Assembly: GCA_002430545.1 (NCBI GenBank)
Contig: DJCM01000021.1
Span: 40,574-55,921 of the forward strand
Length of the DNA stretch: 15,348 nucleotides
Direction: 5' to 3'
Source of the DNA: Flavobacteriaceae bacterium UBA5950
Lineage (GTDB): Bacteria; Bacteroidota; Bacteroidia; Flavobacteriales; Flavobacteriaceae
The position numbers and the translations under genes are program-made. Of this stretch, positions 1 to 6,616 are shown piece after piece. The notes below the pieces were generated by a model that was not told the origin of the DNA, ran no database searches, and saw only the letters and a list, made by a program, of their open reading frames with translations. Positions within the stretch are counted from its first letter, which is position 1; each line of letters starts with the position of its first letter.

Positions 1-362
1 ATTCCTTGGTCACCAGCACCTTGGTCTTCCTTTTTTTCGCGCTCAACCCCTTGATTGATGTCTGACGACTGTTCGTGTATCAGTGAAATTACCCCACAAG
101 AGTTGCCTGAAAATTGATAGGCATCGTCTGAGTAGCCTATGTTATTAATTGTTTGTCGTGCAATGTGTTGCACATCCAAGTAGGTTTTACTTTTTACCTC
201 ACCAGAAAGAATCACTTGACCAGTGGTGACGAGCGTTTCACAAGCAACTTTGCTTTTGGAGTCAAAGGCAATGAAATGATCGAGTAAAGCATCACTGATT
301 TGATCAGCAACTTTGTCGGGATGCCCCTCACTTACAGACTCGGATGTAAAAAAATATGGCAT
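1..362 (-). CDS. metK: S-adenosylmethionine synthetase (methionine adenosyltransferase), 5' part only
   Basis: This enzyme makes S-adenosylmethionine from methionine and ATP in the cytoplasm. The window holds the first 120 codons; the rest runs off the left edge. The N-terminus reads MPYFFTSESVSEGHPDK, the classic MetK start, with the ATP/methionine-binding motif EGHPDK at residues 12-17. Further on are ACETLVTTG (40-48), DINQGV (101-106) and the GAGDQG loop (115-120) at the cut end. The ATG at 362 is chosen because it matches the usual family start. No gene upstream on this strand is close, since DUF6588 ends 156 bases away, and the gap carries a candidate promoter and riboswitch, so metK is probably transcribed alone and controlled by its own product. 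Identity is certain from the motifs; whether the 3' part is intact cannot be seen. Confidence 0.97.
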   Translation of the reverse strand, partial: MPYFFTSESVSEGHPDKVADQISDALLDHFIAFDSKSKVACETLVTTGQVILSGEVKSKTYLDVQHIARQTINNIGYSDDAYQFSGNSCGVISLIHEQSSDINQGVEREKKEDQGAGDQG

Positions 363-410
363 TAGTTTTACTTTTTAGCGAAGAAGAAATGCGATAAGTC
401 TCTAAAAAGT

Positions 411-464
411 AAAGCTGTTTTAGCACTTTTTTTGAGAGGTTGCAATCAGTCAAATCCTTCCTCT
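411..464 (-). promoter_or_regulatory. Candidate SAM-II-type (SAM-alpha) riboswitch in the metK leader
   Basis: Read on the minus strand, the leader has a 5-bp stem, AGAGG (464-460) with CCTCT (439-435). It closes a loop containing GGATTTGACTGATTGCA. An A-rich joint and GTGCTAAAACAGC follow. As I recall it, the SAM-II consensus has the same order: stem, loop with GATTTAACCGTATTGCA, closing strand, then GCTAAAA and a short pairing strand. A pseudoknot is possible between CTG in the loop (449-447) and CAG (417-415), in the place where the known RNAs pair CC with GG. The element ends about 50 bases before the metK ATG and starts a few bases after the predicted transcription start. SAM-II binds S-adenosylmethionine and lowers translation of methionine genes, which fits metK. 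The match is by eye, with no covariance search. Confidence 0.68.
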
Positions 465-473
465 TTTGCGTGG

Positions 474-504
474 CAAATATACAACGCAATTACAAATTCC
501 AAAA
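474..504 (-). promoter_or_regulatory. Candidate metK promoter (Bacteroidota -33/-7 type)
   Basis: On the minus strand TATATTTG (481-474) fits the Bacteroidota -7 consensus TAnnTTTG exactly. A TTG within TTTTGG (504-499) lies 18 bases upstream, as expected for the -33 element. Transcription would start near 470, just before the first stem of the riboswitch candidate, giving a leader of about 108 bases. That is much longer than the 13-24 bases predicted for most other promoters in this window. Confidence 0.6.
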
Positions 505-518
505 TATTTTTTTAACGA

Positions 519-1550
519 TTATCGAAAATTAAATGAAATTCCGAAGTTTAAAGTGTTGTATTCTTGAATGGTATAGTTGGAATAAATCTTCATAAATAAA
601 AGATTGAGTCGAGCACCAATGAGACCCATCACACCAGTCGCGTCTGATTCGATACTGATGGGATCTTTAAGCACTCTTGAAATCGTAGGCAAACCTTGTA
701 GTTCGTAATCGATACTATAGTCACCACTGACATCAAACTGTGAATTGCCACTGTTGTAGCCCAAAGCACCAAATACACTCACAACAGGAAAATCGAGAGA
801 GGCCAGTGCTTGAATAGTAAAGGTATCTGCTTCGAACGTCATATTTCGATTGTCGCTATTCCCTCCAAAAGTAGAGTCTGATAAATCATACTCCAAACTC
901 GCTTTGGACATCGCAGCCAAAACTGATACGTTGAGAGGCAGCTTGTCCAGTGGTCCAAAATACTGCATGATGTTGTGCTTTAGTCCAAAGCCAAATAGCT
1001 TGAAACTGCTATCTTCAATATCGATTGTAGGCACAAAACGAACCAATACATCTGTATCAAAAACAGCACCCACACTTGCTTGTATAATCGGGGCAGGAAG
1101 TGTTCCAAAGGGCAATTCATCTTTTAAGCCACCAGGAAAAGAAAGCTTACCAGCATAATCGATTTCATTGCCTAAAACACTTTCAGTAAATGCAAAATTT
1201 AACTCTTGGTCACCACCCTCGCCAAAAACAGTTGGCAATGATCCAGATGGTACATTCAAAGAAGTGAGTCCTGTTGGGGTAAACACTAAATCTGCATCTG
1301 GCACATAAGGAACGGCTGCACCTATGGTAAGGCCAAAACCTAGTTTTTTATGTGTTTTTGCACTCGTTGCCCAACCTGAATTTAGGGCATAGGTGAGGGT
1401 TTTTCCGATGGGGGCAGTATAGCCCTCTGCCAAAACACGAGAATCCTCGGTTGAGGTTAATAATATTTTTTCAATACCACCCAATAGTTGGGCAGAAGCT
1501 GTCGTTAGGGTAAATGTGAACGTTACAATTGATAGAATAAAATTTTTCAT
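519..1550 (-). CDS. Exported outer-membrane beta-barrel protein, DUF6588-like
   Basis: A 343-residue protein of unknown function. From the chosen ATG at 1550 it begins with a typical signal peptide: MKNF, a hydrophobic stretch to about residue 17, then TASA before Q21. The open frame extends 36 codons further upstream, but that part is not protein-like and would bury the signal peptide, so I reject it. The mature part is rich in G, F, T and N, with alternating polar and hydrophobic stretches that suggest beta strands, and it ends in FGISFNFR, as outer-membrane barrels often do. Motifs such as GFGLTIGAAVP and GAVFDTDVLVRFVP resemble the Bacteroidota DUF6588 family as I remember it. A TAnnTTTG box lies 28 bases upstream of the ATG. 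It reads towards metK but is separated from it by a regulated leader, so the two are probably not co-transcribed. Confidence 0.75.
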   Translation of the reverse strand: MKNFILSIVTFTFTLTTASAQLLGGIEKILLTSTEDSRVLAEGYTAPIGKTLTYALNSGWATSAKTHKKLGFGLTIGAAVPYVPDADLVFTPTGLTSLNVPSGSLPTVFGEGGDQELNFAFTESVLGNEIDYAGKLSFPGGLKDELPFGTLPAPIIQASVGAVFDTDVLVRFVPTIDIEDSSFKLFGFGLKHNIMQYFGPLDKLPLNVSVLAAMSKASLEYDLSDSTFGGNSDNRNMTFEADTFTIQALASLDFPVVSVFGALGYNSGNSQFDVSGDYSIDYELQGLPTISRVLKDPISIESDATGVMGLIGARLNLLFMKIYSNYTIQEYNTLNFGISFNFR

Positions 1551-1577
1551 GATATATTCTTGGTTTTGTAGTTTGAG

Positions 1578-1585
1578 CAAAAGTA
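1578..1585 (-). promoter_or_regulatory. Candidate -7 element for the barrel-protein gene
   Basis: TACTTTTG on the minus strand fits TAnnTTTG exactly. It would start RNA near 1574 and leave a leader of about 24 bases before the ATG at 1550. No convincing -33 TTG is seen 17-19 bases upstream, so this rests on the -7 box and its position. It also supports the downstream start, because the longer frame would begin upstream of this promoter. Confidence 0.5.
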
Positions 1586-1646
1586 CAAAAACCTTGAACA
1601 GAATTGCGCTTTTAAATGAATGAATAAAATGACCCTTGCATCTGAG

Positions 1647-1680
1647 ATTGTAAAACAATATTTGATTTAGTGTTTACAAT
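1647..1680. repeat. Short inverted repeat between divergent genes
   Basis: ATTGTAAA (1647-1654) and TTTACAAT (1673-1680) form a perfect 8-bp inverted repeat with an 18-base spacer. It lies between the barrel-protein gene (minus) and the deoxynucleoside kinase (plus). It could be an operator, but the DNA is AT-rich and such a repeat can occur by chance. Confidence 0.3.
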
Positions 1681-1721
1681 TGACTTTATTTTTTATTTTT
1701 ATGCTACATAAAATTGGTGAT

Positions 1722-2348
1722 ATGCATATTGCAATTGCAGGAAATATTGGAGCAGGAAAGACAACATTAACAGAGTTATTGGCAAAACATTATAAATGGG
1801 AGCCACAGTACGAAGACGTTGTGCAAAACCCATATCTCGATGATTTTTATGCCGAAATGGAACGTTGGTCTTTCAATCTCCAAGTTTATTTTCTAAACAG
1901 TCGTTTTCGTCAAACTTTAGACATTCACAAAAGCAAAAATACAGTGATTCAAGATCGTACGATTTACGAGGACGCTCATATTTTTGCACCCAACCTTCAT
2001 GCGATGGGACTGATGACCCATCGTGATTTTGAAAACTACAGTTCTTTATTTCAGCTCATGGAGTCTTTGGTCAAAGGACCGGATTTGCTCATTTATCTTC
2101 GAAGCTCTATCCCAAACCTCGTCAACCAGATTCACAAACGCGGGCGTGTTTATGAAAACTCAATCAGCATCGAGTATCTCAGTAGATTAAACGAGCGTTA
2201 TGAAGCATGGATTCATGATTATGATAAAGAAAATCTTATCATTTTAGAAGTCGATGATCTCAATTTTGTTGACCGTTCTGAAGATCTACAACAAGTGATT
2301 CAAACCATTAACAGCAAACTTGAGAATATGAAAATGGACGCCAAATAG
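1722..2348 (+). CDS. Deoxynucleoside kinase (dNK/dGK/dCK family)
   Basis: Phosphorylates deoxynucleosides with ATP in the cytoplasm, the first step of deoxynucleotide salvage. The 208-residue protein has the usual layout: P-loop GNIGAGKT (7-14); an aromatic substrate-pocket region around WSFNLQVYFLNSRF (49-62); the DR motif in QDRTIYED (77-84), where this family more often has ERS or DRS; and the arginine lid KRGRVYE (139-145). The ATG at 1722 is chosen because the beta strand MHIAIAG leading into the P-loop is then at the very N-terminus, as in relatives. An ATG at 1701 and a TTG at 1680 are in frame but add a peptide with no family resemblance. Base specificity cannot be read from sequence. 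The last codons lie within a hairpin shared with the convergent hppA end. Confidence 0.9.
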   Translation: MHIAIAGNIGAGKTTLTELLAKHYKWEPQYEDVVQNPYLDDFYAEMERWSFNLQVYFLNSRFRQTLDIHKSKNTVIQDRTIYEDAHIFAPNLHAMGLMTHRDFENYSSLFQLMESLVKGPDLLIYLRSSIPNLVNQIHKRGRVYENSISIEYLSRLNERYEAWIHDYDKENLIILEVDDLNFVDRSEDLQQVIQTINSKLENMKMDAK

Positions 2349-2357
2349 GTGTCCATT
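2333..2357. terminator. Strong hairpin at the dNK/hppA convergence, probably a two-way terminator
   Basis: AATGGACGCC (2333-2342) pairs with GGTGTCCATT (2348-2357): ten pairs including one G-T wobble, around the loop AAATA. The stop codon of the deoxynucleoside kinase (2346-2348) sits at the loop. On the minus strand the stem runs into TTC and T-rich DNA, which suits termination of hppA; on the plus strand the T-tract is poor. It is by far the strongest hairpin noticed at any gene end here. Confidence 0.6.
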
Positions 2358-2380
2358 CTAGTACATTTTGCAAATATCTC

Positions 2381-4738
2381 TTACTTATTTTTTTCTAAGC
2401 CTTTGATTTCATTGAGTGTAGAGTCGATCATTTCTTGACTCCCAACAATCTCTTGAATGGTTTCTGAGGTTTCGCCGTTTTTGGTTGTGATTGTTGTGAT
2501 TGTAGCAATCGTTTCACCCTCAGTGGTGCTGGATACTTCGACAAAAATTTCTTTTTGTTCTTCTTTCACTTGATGAGCTTGGGCGCTATGTCCATCTCCA
2601 AGGATAGGGGCAATGACCAAACCAACCAAACAAGTTAATTTGATAAGAATATTCATCGATGGACCTGAAGTGTCCTTAAAAGGATCACCAACTGTGTCGC
2701 CAGTGACTGCAGCTTTGTGTGCATCGGATCCTTTTTTCTCCACTTTTCCATTGATTTCAACACCTGCTTCGAATGATTTTTTGGCGTTATCCCAAGCACC
2801 TCCAGCATTGTTTTGGAAGATCGCCCACAGTACGCCTGAAACAGCCACTCCTGCCATGTAACTACCCAGTGCTTCGGGTCCCATCAATAAGCCGATAACA
2901 ACTGGCGTGGCAATAGTAATCAATCCAGGAAGTAACATTTCTCTCAATGCAGCCTTGGTTGAAATTTCAACACATTTTGCATAATCAGGTGTTCCTTTTC
3001 CTTCAAGGATTCCTGGAATTTCTTTAAACTGACGACGAACCTCCTGCACCATTTCCATGGCAGCTTTTCCAACCGATTGCATGGCAAGAGCAGAGAAAAC
3101 AACAGGAATCATTCCCCCAATAAACAAGGCTGCCAACACATCTGCCTTAAAGATATTAATCCCATCGATGCCTGTAAAAGTTACGTAGGCTGCAAATAGG
3201 GCCAGTGCTGTGAGTGCAGCAGATGCAATCGCAAATCCTTTTCCGATCGCAGCAGTTGTGTTTCCTACTGAATCGAGAATATCAGTACGCTCACGAACCT
3301 CGCTTGGCAATTCACTCATTTCAGCTACACCACCTGCATTATCAGCAATGGGACCAAACGCGTCAATGGCCAACTGCATGGCTGTCGTTGCCATCATGGC
3401 AGACGCAGCTATCGCAACTCCATAAAACCCTGCTAATGCATATGAACCCCAAATCGCAACTGCAAAGAGTAGTACTGATGAAGCCGTCGAAATCATCCCA
3501 ACAGAAAGACCTGCGATGATGTTCGTCGCTGCCCCTGTAGATGAGTTTTGTACAATGCTCATCACTGGCTTTTTGCCAATGGCAGTATAATACTCTGTAA
3601 AGAGGGAAATTAAGTACCCAACACCCAATCCAACGATGGTTGCATAGAATACGTTGGTTGAAGATACATCACGTGCTGCTTCGCCAAAAAACTTCATGCC
3701 ACTAATCGTCTCTGGCAATAGGTAATCAATCAAAAACCAAGATGCAATTAGGGTCAGTAAAATAGAAAAGATATTCCCCGTATTCAGGGCGCGCTGCACT
3801 TCAGCTTCTTTGGCTGAATTGTCTTTGATTCGAATAAAAAGTGTTCCTGCAATTGATGCTATAATACCAACACCTGCCAATACCAATGGTAACAAAATTG
3901 GACCCATCCCTTGAAATGTATCAAGCGTTTGTCCAGCTTCCGACATGTCTTTAATAATGTAGTTTCCAAGAACCATAGATGCAAGAACAGTTGCGACATA
4001 ACTACCAAACAAATCGGCACCCATACCAGCCACATCACCTACATTATCTCCTACATTATCAGCTATGGTTGCAGGGTTTCGAGGGTCATCTTCAGGGATA
4101 CCTGCTTCGACTTTTCCAACAAGGTCTGCCCCAACATCAGCTGCTTTTGTGTAGATTCCACCACCAACTCTTGCAAATAGAGCTATGGACTCTGCACCAA
4201 GCGAAAACCCAGCCAATGATTCTAAAACGATGGTCATATTTGTATAAAAATCAGACCCATCAATAAATTGTCCGACTAAAAACAAAAACCATAACGCTAG
4301 TCCAAACACAGCAAGTCCAGCTACGCCAAGACCCATGACAGTACCTCCCCCAAAGGACACCTTGAGTGCTTTTGGCAAACTGGTTTTTGCAGCTTCTGCA
4401 GTTCGTGCGTTGGCTTCTGTTGCGATTCGCATCCCAATATTCCCAGCCAAAGCTGAAAAAATGGCACCAACAACAAAAGCTGGAACTATCAGCCAACTTG
4501 TGGTTTCTACCATGGTAGATATCCCATAGAGTGCGCCTGATGCTATGACTACAAAAACCAACAACAAACGATATTCTGCATTTAAAAACGCCAGAGCACC
4601 TTCTTTAATACTCTTGGATATCGACTGCATTTTCTCAGTACCTGCTGATTGTTTTCTTACCCAAACAGATTGTATGTACATGACGATTAGACCTACAACT
4701 GCAAGTAAAATAGGGGTATATTGTATGAAGTTTTCCAT
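2381..4738 (-). CDS. hppA: Membrane-bound ion-pumping pyrophosphatase, K+-dependent, probably Na+-translocating
   Basis: An inner-membrane enzyme that splits pyrophosphate and uses the energy to pump Na+ and/or H+ out of the cytoplasm. The 785 residues carry many membrane segments (about 16 in the family). The catalytic signature DVGADLVGKVE is at 201-211, followed by EDDPRNPATIADNVGDNVGD (216-235), and there is a second acidic site in GDTVGDPFKDTSGPS (680-694). GNTTAAIGKG (492-501) has Ala and Gly at the two positions where K+-independent enzymes have Lys and Thr, so it should need K+. E183 in GFSLGAESIALF is at the place typical of Na+-pumping members; combined Na+,H+ pumping is also known in Bacteroidota. 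A hydrophilic, Thr/Glu-rich tail follows the last membrane segment (about 716-785), making it longer than the usual 690-730. It lies 24 bases after pdhB and is probably co-transcribed. Confidence 0.96.
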   Translation of the reverse strand: MENFIQYTPILLAVVGLIVMYIQSVWVRKQSAGTEKMQSISKSIKEGALAFLNAEYRLLLVFVVIASGALYGISTMVETTSWLIVPAFVVGAIFSALAGNIGMRIATEANARTAEAAKTSLPKALKVSFGGGTVMGLGVAGLAVFGLALWFLFLVGQFIDGSDFYTNMTIVLESLAGFSLGAESIALFARVGGGIYTKAADVGADLVGKVEAGIPEDDPRNPATIADNVGDNVGDVAGMGADLFGSYVATVLASMVLGNYIIKDMSEAGQTLDTFQGMGPILLPLVLAGVGIIASIAGTLFIRIKDNSAKEAEVQRALNTGNIFSILLTLIASWFLIDYLLPETISGMKFFGEAARDVSSTNVFYATIVGLGVGYLISLFTEYYTAIGKKPVMSIVQNSSTGAATNIIAGLSVGMISTASSVLLFAVAIWGSYALAGFYGVAIAASAMMATTAMQLAIDAFGPIADNAGGVAEMSELPSEVRERTDILDSVGNTTAAIGKGFAIASAALTALALFAAYVTFTGIDGINIFKADVLAALFIGGMIPVVFSALAMQSVGKAAMEMVQEVRRQFKEIPGILEGKGTPDYAKCVEISTKAALREMLLPGLITIATPVVIGLLMGPEALGSYMAGVAVSGVLWAIFQNNAGGAWDNAKKSFEAGVEINGKVEKKGSDAHKAAVTGDTVGDPFKDTSGPSMNILIKLTCLVGLVIAPILGDGHSAQAHQVKEEQKEIFVEVSSTTEGETIATITTITTKNGETSETIQEIVGSQEMIDSTLNEIKGLEKNK

Positions 4739-4762
4739 GTGGATTATATAATTTGGTATGAA

Positions 4763-5737
4763 TTATAGCATGACCTTTTTCACTGCGCGAACCACGTCCT
4801 CACGATTGGGAAGCCACTCGGCTAACAAAACGGGTGAATATGGTGCAGGAGTGTCTGCTGTATTGATTTTAATGATTGGTGCGTCTAAGTAATCAAAGGC
4901 TTGGTTTTGAATTTGATAAGTGATTTCAGTCGAAATATTACCAAATGGCCAAGATTCCTCTAGGATGACCAGTCGATTTGTTTTTTTAACAGACTCGAGG
5001 ATTGTGTTGATGTCAAGCGGACGGATTGTGCGTAGGTCGATCAGCTCAACAGAAATATTTTCTTTTTCAAGTAGTTCGGCAGCAGCGTTAGCTTCCTTGA
5101 AAATCTTACCAAAGGAAACAAGGGTAACATCTGTACCTGTACGTGAGGTATTGGCAACCCCAATCGGGAGTACATATTCCCCATCTGGCACTTCGCCTTT
5201 GTCGCCATACATTTGTTCAGACTCCATAAATATGACAGGATCGTCATCTCGAATGGCAGCCTTCAACAGACCTTTTGCATCATATGGATTGGATGGAACA
5301 ATAACCTTTAGTCCAGGACAATTGGCATACCAGCTTTCAAACGCTTGGGAGTGCGTGGCAGCGAGCTGCCCTGCTGAAGCAGTTGGCCCTCGAAAAACAA
5401 TCGGACAAGGAAACTGTCCACCAGACATCTGACGTATTTTTGCAGCATTATTGATGATTTGATCAATCCCAACAAGTGCAAAATTGAAAGTCATAAATTC
5501 AATGATCGGACGATTTCCTGTCATTGTTGACCCAACACCAATACCAGCAAAGCCTAGCTCAGAAATCGGTGTGTCAATTACACGTTTTTCGCCAAACTCA
5601 TCCAACATTCCTTTCGAGGCTTTGTAGGCACCATTGTATTCAGCTACCTCTTCACCCATCAGGTAAATACTGTCATCATGACGCATTTCCTCTGACATGG
5701 CTTCACAAATGGCTTCTCTGAACTGGATTGTTCTCAT
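4763..5737 (-). CDS. pdhB: Pyruvate dehydrogenase E1 component, beta subunit
   Basis: With the alpha subunit (not in this window) it forms the thiamine-diphosphate E1 enzyme that decarboxylates pyruvate and passes the acetyl group to E2 lipoate. The 324-residue length fits the family. Residues seen: the conserved thiamine-binding glutamate in ISELGFAG (E60); MTFNFALVGIDQIINNAAK (82-100), part of the cofactor site; THSQ (128-131) with a conserved histidine; and a C-terminal transketolase domain with LIDLRTIRPLD (232-242) and VILEES (257-262). The ATG at 5737 gives the standard MRTIQFREAI start and lies 18 bases from a well-formed promoter box; a TTG at 5782 in the same frame would overlap the -33 element and is rejected. 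A solitary pdhB away from pdhA/pdhC is, as I recall, common in flavobacteria. hppA follows closely and etfBA is divergent. Confidence 0.95.
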   Translation of the reverse strand: MRTIQFREAICEAMSEEMRHDDSIYLMGEEVAEYNGAYKASKGMLDEFGEKRVIDTPISELGFAGIGVGSTMTGNRPIIEFMTFNFALVGIDQIINNAAKIRQMSGGQFPCPIVFRGPTASAGQLAATHSQAFESWYANCPGLKVIVPSNPYDAKGLLKAAIRDDDPVIFMESEQMYGDKGEVPDGEYVLPIGVANTSRTGTDVTLVSFGKIFKEANAAAELLEKENISVELIDLRTIRPLDINTILESVKKTNRLVILEESWPFGNISTEITYQIQNQAFDYLDAPIIKINTADTPAPYSPVLLAEWLPNREDVVRAVKKVML

Positions 5738-5754
5738 GCTTTTTTTTGACTGCG

Positions 5755-5782
5755 CAAAAATAGCAATATTTACAAGAATCAA
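5755..5782 (-). promoter_or_regulatory. Promoter of pdhB (and probably hppA)
   Basis: On the minus strand TTG (5782-5780), a 17-base spacer and TATTTTTG (5762-5755) match the Bacteroidota pattern TTG-N17-TAnnTTTG. RNA would start near 5751, about 14 bases before the pdhB ATG. No similar box lies in the 24 bases between pdhB and hppA, so hppA probably depends on this promoter. Confidence 0.7.
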
Positions 5783-5803
5783 CTAACTTATTGTAAATTG
5801 TAT

Positions 5804-5829
5804 AAATTATTATGCGCGCATAATAATTT
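5804..5829. promoter_or_regulatory. Perfect 26-base palindrome between pdhB and etfB, candidate operator
   Basis: The half-site AAATTATTATGCG (5804-5816) is followed at once by its exact reverse complement (5817-5829), centred on GCGC. It lies about 22 bases upstream of the pdhB -33 box and covers the place where the etfB -33 box should be, 12 bases before the etfB -7 box. Both flanking genes point away, so a terminator is not expected. The symmetry and position suggest a binding site for a dimeric repressor or activator; the protein is not encoded in this window. Confidence 0.65.
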
Positions 5830-5841
5830 GAAGATTTTTTT

Positions 5842-5849
5842 TATCTTTG
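5842..5849 (+). promoter_or_regulatory. Candidate -7 element of the etfB promoter
   Basis: TATCTTTG fits TAnnTTTG exactly and would start RNA near 5853, about 14 bases before the etfB ATG. No TTG is found at the normal -33 distance; that region is occupied by the right arm of the palindrome. This could mean the promoter needs an activator or is blocked by a repressor. Confidence 0.55.
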
Positions 5850-5866
5850 TATTTCATCTATTTCTC

Positions 5867-6613
5867 ATGAAAATCTTAGTCTGTATTAGTTGTGTGCCAG
5901 ACACAACTTCAAAAATAAATTTTAAGGAAAATGACACTGTCTTTGATGACCAAGGTGTTCAATTTGTCATCAACCCCAATGATGAGTTTGGGTTGACAAG
6001 AGCCATCTGGTTTAAAGAAAAATTAGGCGCTTCTGTAGACGTGCTACACGTTGGGCAAGCGAGTGCAGATCCAACCCTGAGAAAAGCACTTGCCATTGGT
6101 GCCGATAAAGCAATTCGAATTGATACTCCTGCATTGGATGCTTTTGTTGTGGCAGACCAAATTTCAAACTACCTGCAAGACAATCCCTACGATTTGATTA
6201 TCGCTGGTCGTGAGTCAATCGATTATAATGGCTCTATGGTTCCTGGTTTGGTAGGTGCTAAAAGTGATATCGCTTTTGTCAACACTTGTGTTCAGCTAGA
6301 AATCGATGGGTCTACTGCCACCGCAACAAGAGAGATGGATGGTGGTATGGAAATACTAAACGTCGATCTACCCCTAATAATCGGCAGTCAAAAAGGACTT
6401 GTGGAAGAAACCGATCTTCGCATACCAAATATGAGGGGAATTATGCAAGCAAGGCAAAAGCCACTTGAGGTTGTTTCAGCTGTAGAATCACAAGCCAAAT
6501 CAGCAATTCAAAATTTTGAAAAGCCAGTACCCAAGGCAGCTGTCAAACTCATTCCTGCCGACGACATCGACCAACTTATCGATCTATTACAAAACGAAGC
6601 TAAAGTCTTATAA
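5867..6613 (+). CDS. etfB: Electron transfer flavoprotein, beta subunit
   Basis: Pairs with EtfA to form a soluble FAD/AMP protein that carries electrons from acyl-CoA and other dehydrogenases to the quinone pool. The 248-residue protein begins MKILVCISCVPD, the usual EtfB start, with INPNDEFGL at 35-43. The nucleotide-binding segment AGRESIDYNGSMVPGLVGA is at 113-131, and the dehydrogenase-recognition segment LRIPNMRGIMQARQKPL at 184-200 matches the EtfB signature. The ATG at 5867 is preferred over an in-frame ATG at 5798, whose extra 23 residues look like translated leader and would begin upstream of the promoter box. etfA starts three bases after the stop, so the two are translated from one message in fixed proportion. 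Confidence 0.95.
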   Translation: MKILVCISCVPDTTSKINFKENDTVFDDQGVQFVINPNDEFGLTRAIWFKEKLGASVDVLHVGQASADPTLRKALAIGADKAIRIDTPALDAFVVADQISNYLQDNPYDLIIAGRESIDYNGSMVPGLVGAKSDIAFVNTCVQLEIDGSTATATREMDGGMEILNVDLPLIIGSQKGLVEETDLRIPNMRGIMQARQKPLEVVSAVESQAKSAIQNFEKPVPKAAVKLIPADDIDQLIDLLQNEAKVL

Positions 6614-6616
6614 CCT

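Noticed and set aside
1551..1658. 36 extra N-terminal codons on the barrel-protein frame
   Set aside because: They cover the promoter box and would bury a clear signal peptide that begins at the ATG at 1550.
1680..1721. TTG (1680) or ATG (1701) start for the deoxynucleoside kinase
   Set aside because: The added residues do not resemble the family; the strand leading to the P-loop is normally at the N-terminus.
3911..4266. His/Gln-rich and Cys-rich open frames on the plus strand inside hppA
   Set aside because: The odd composition comes from reading the reverse of conserved membrane-protein codons; no independent start signal.
4920..5432. 170-codon open frame on the plus strand, antisense to pdhB
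   Set aside because: It lies wholly inside a certain gene, its composition is that of a reverse-frame shadow, and no domain is recognised.
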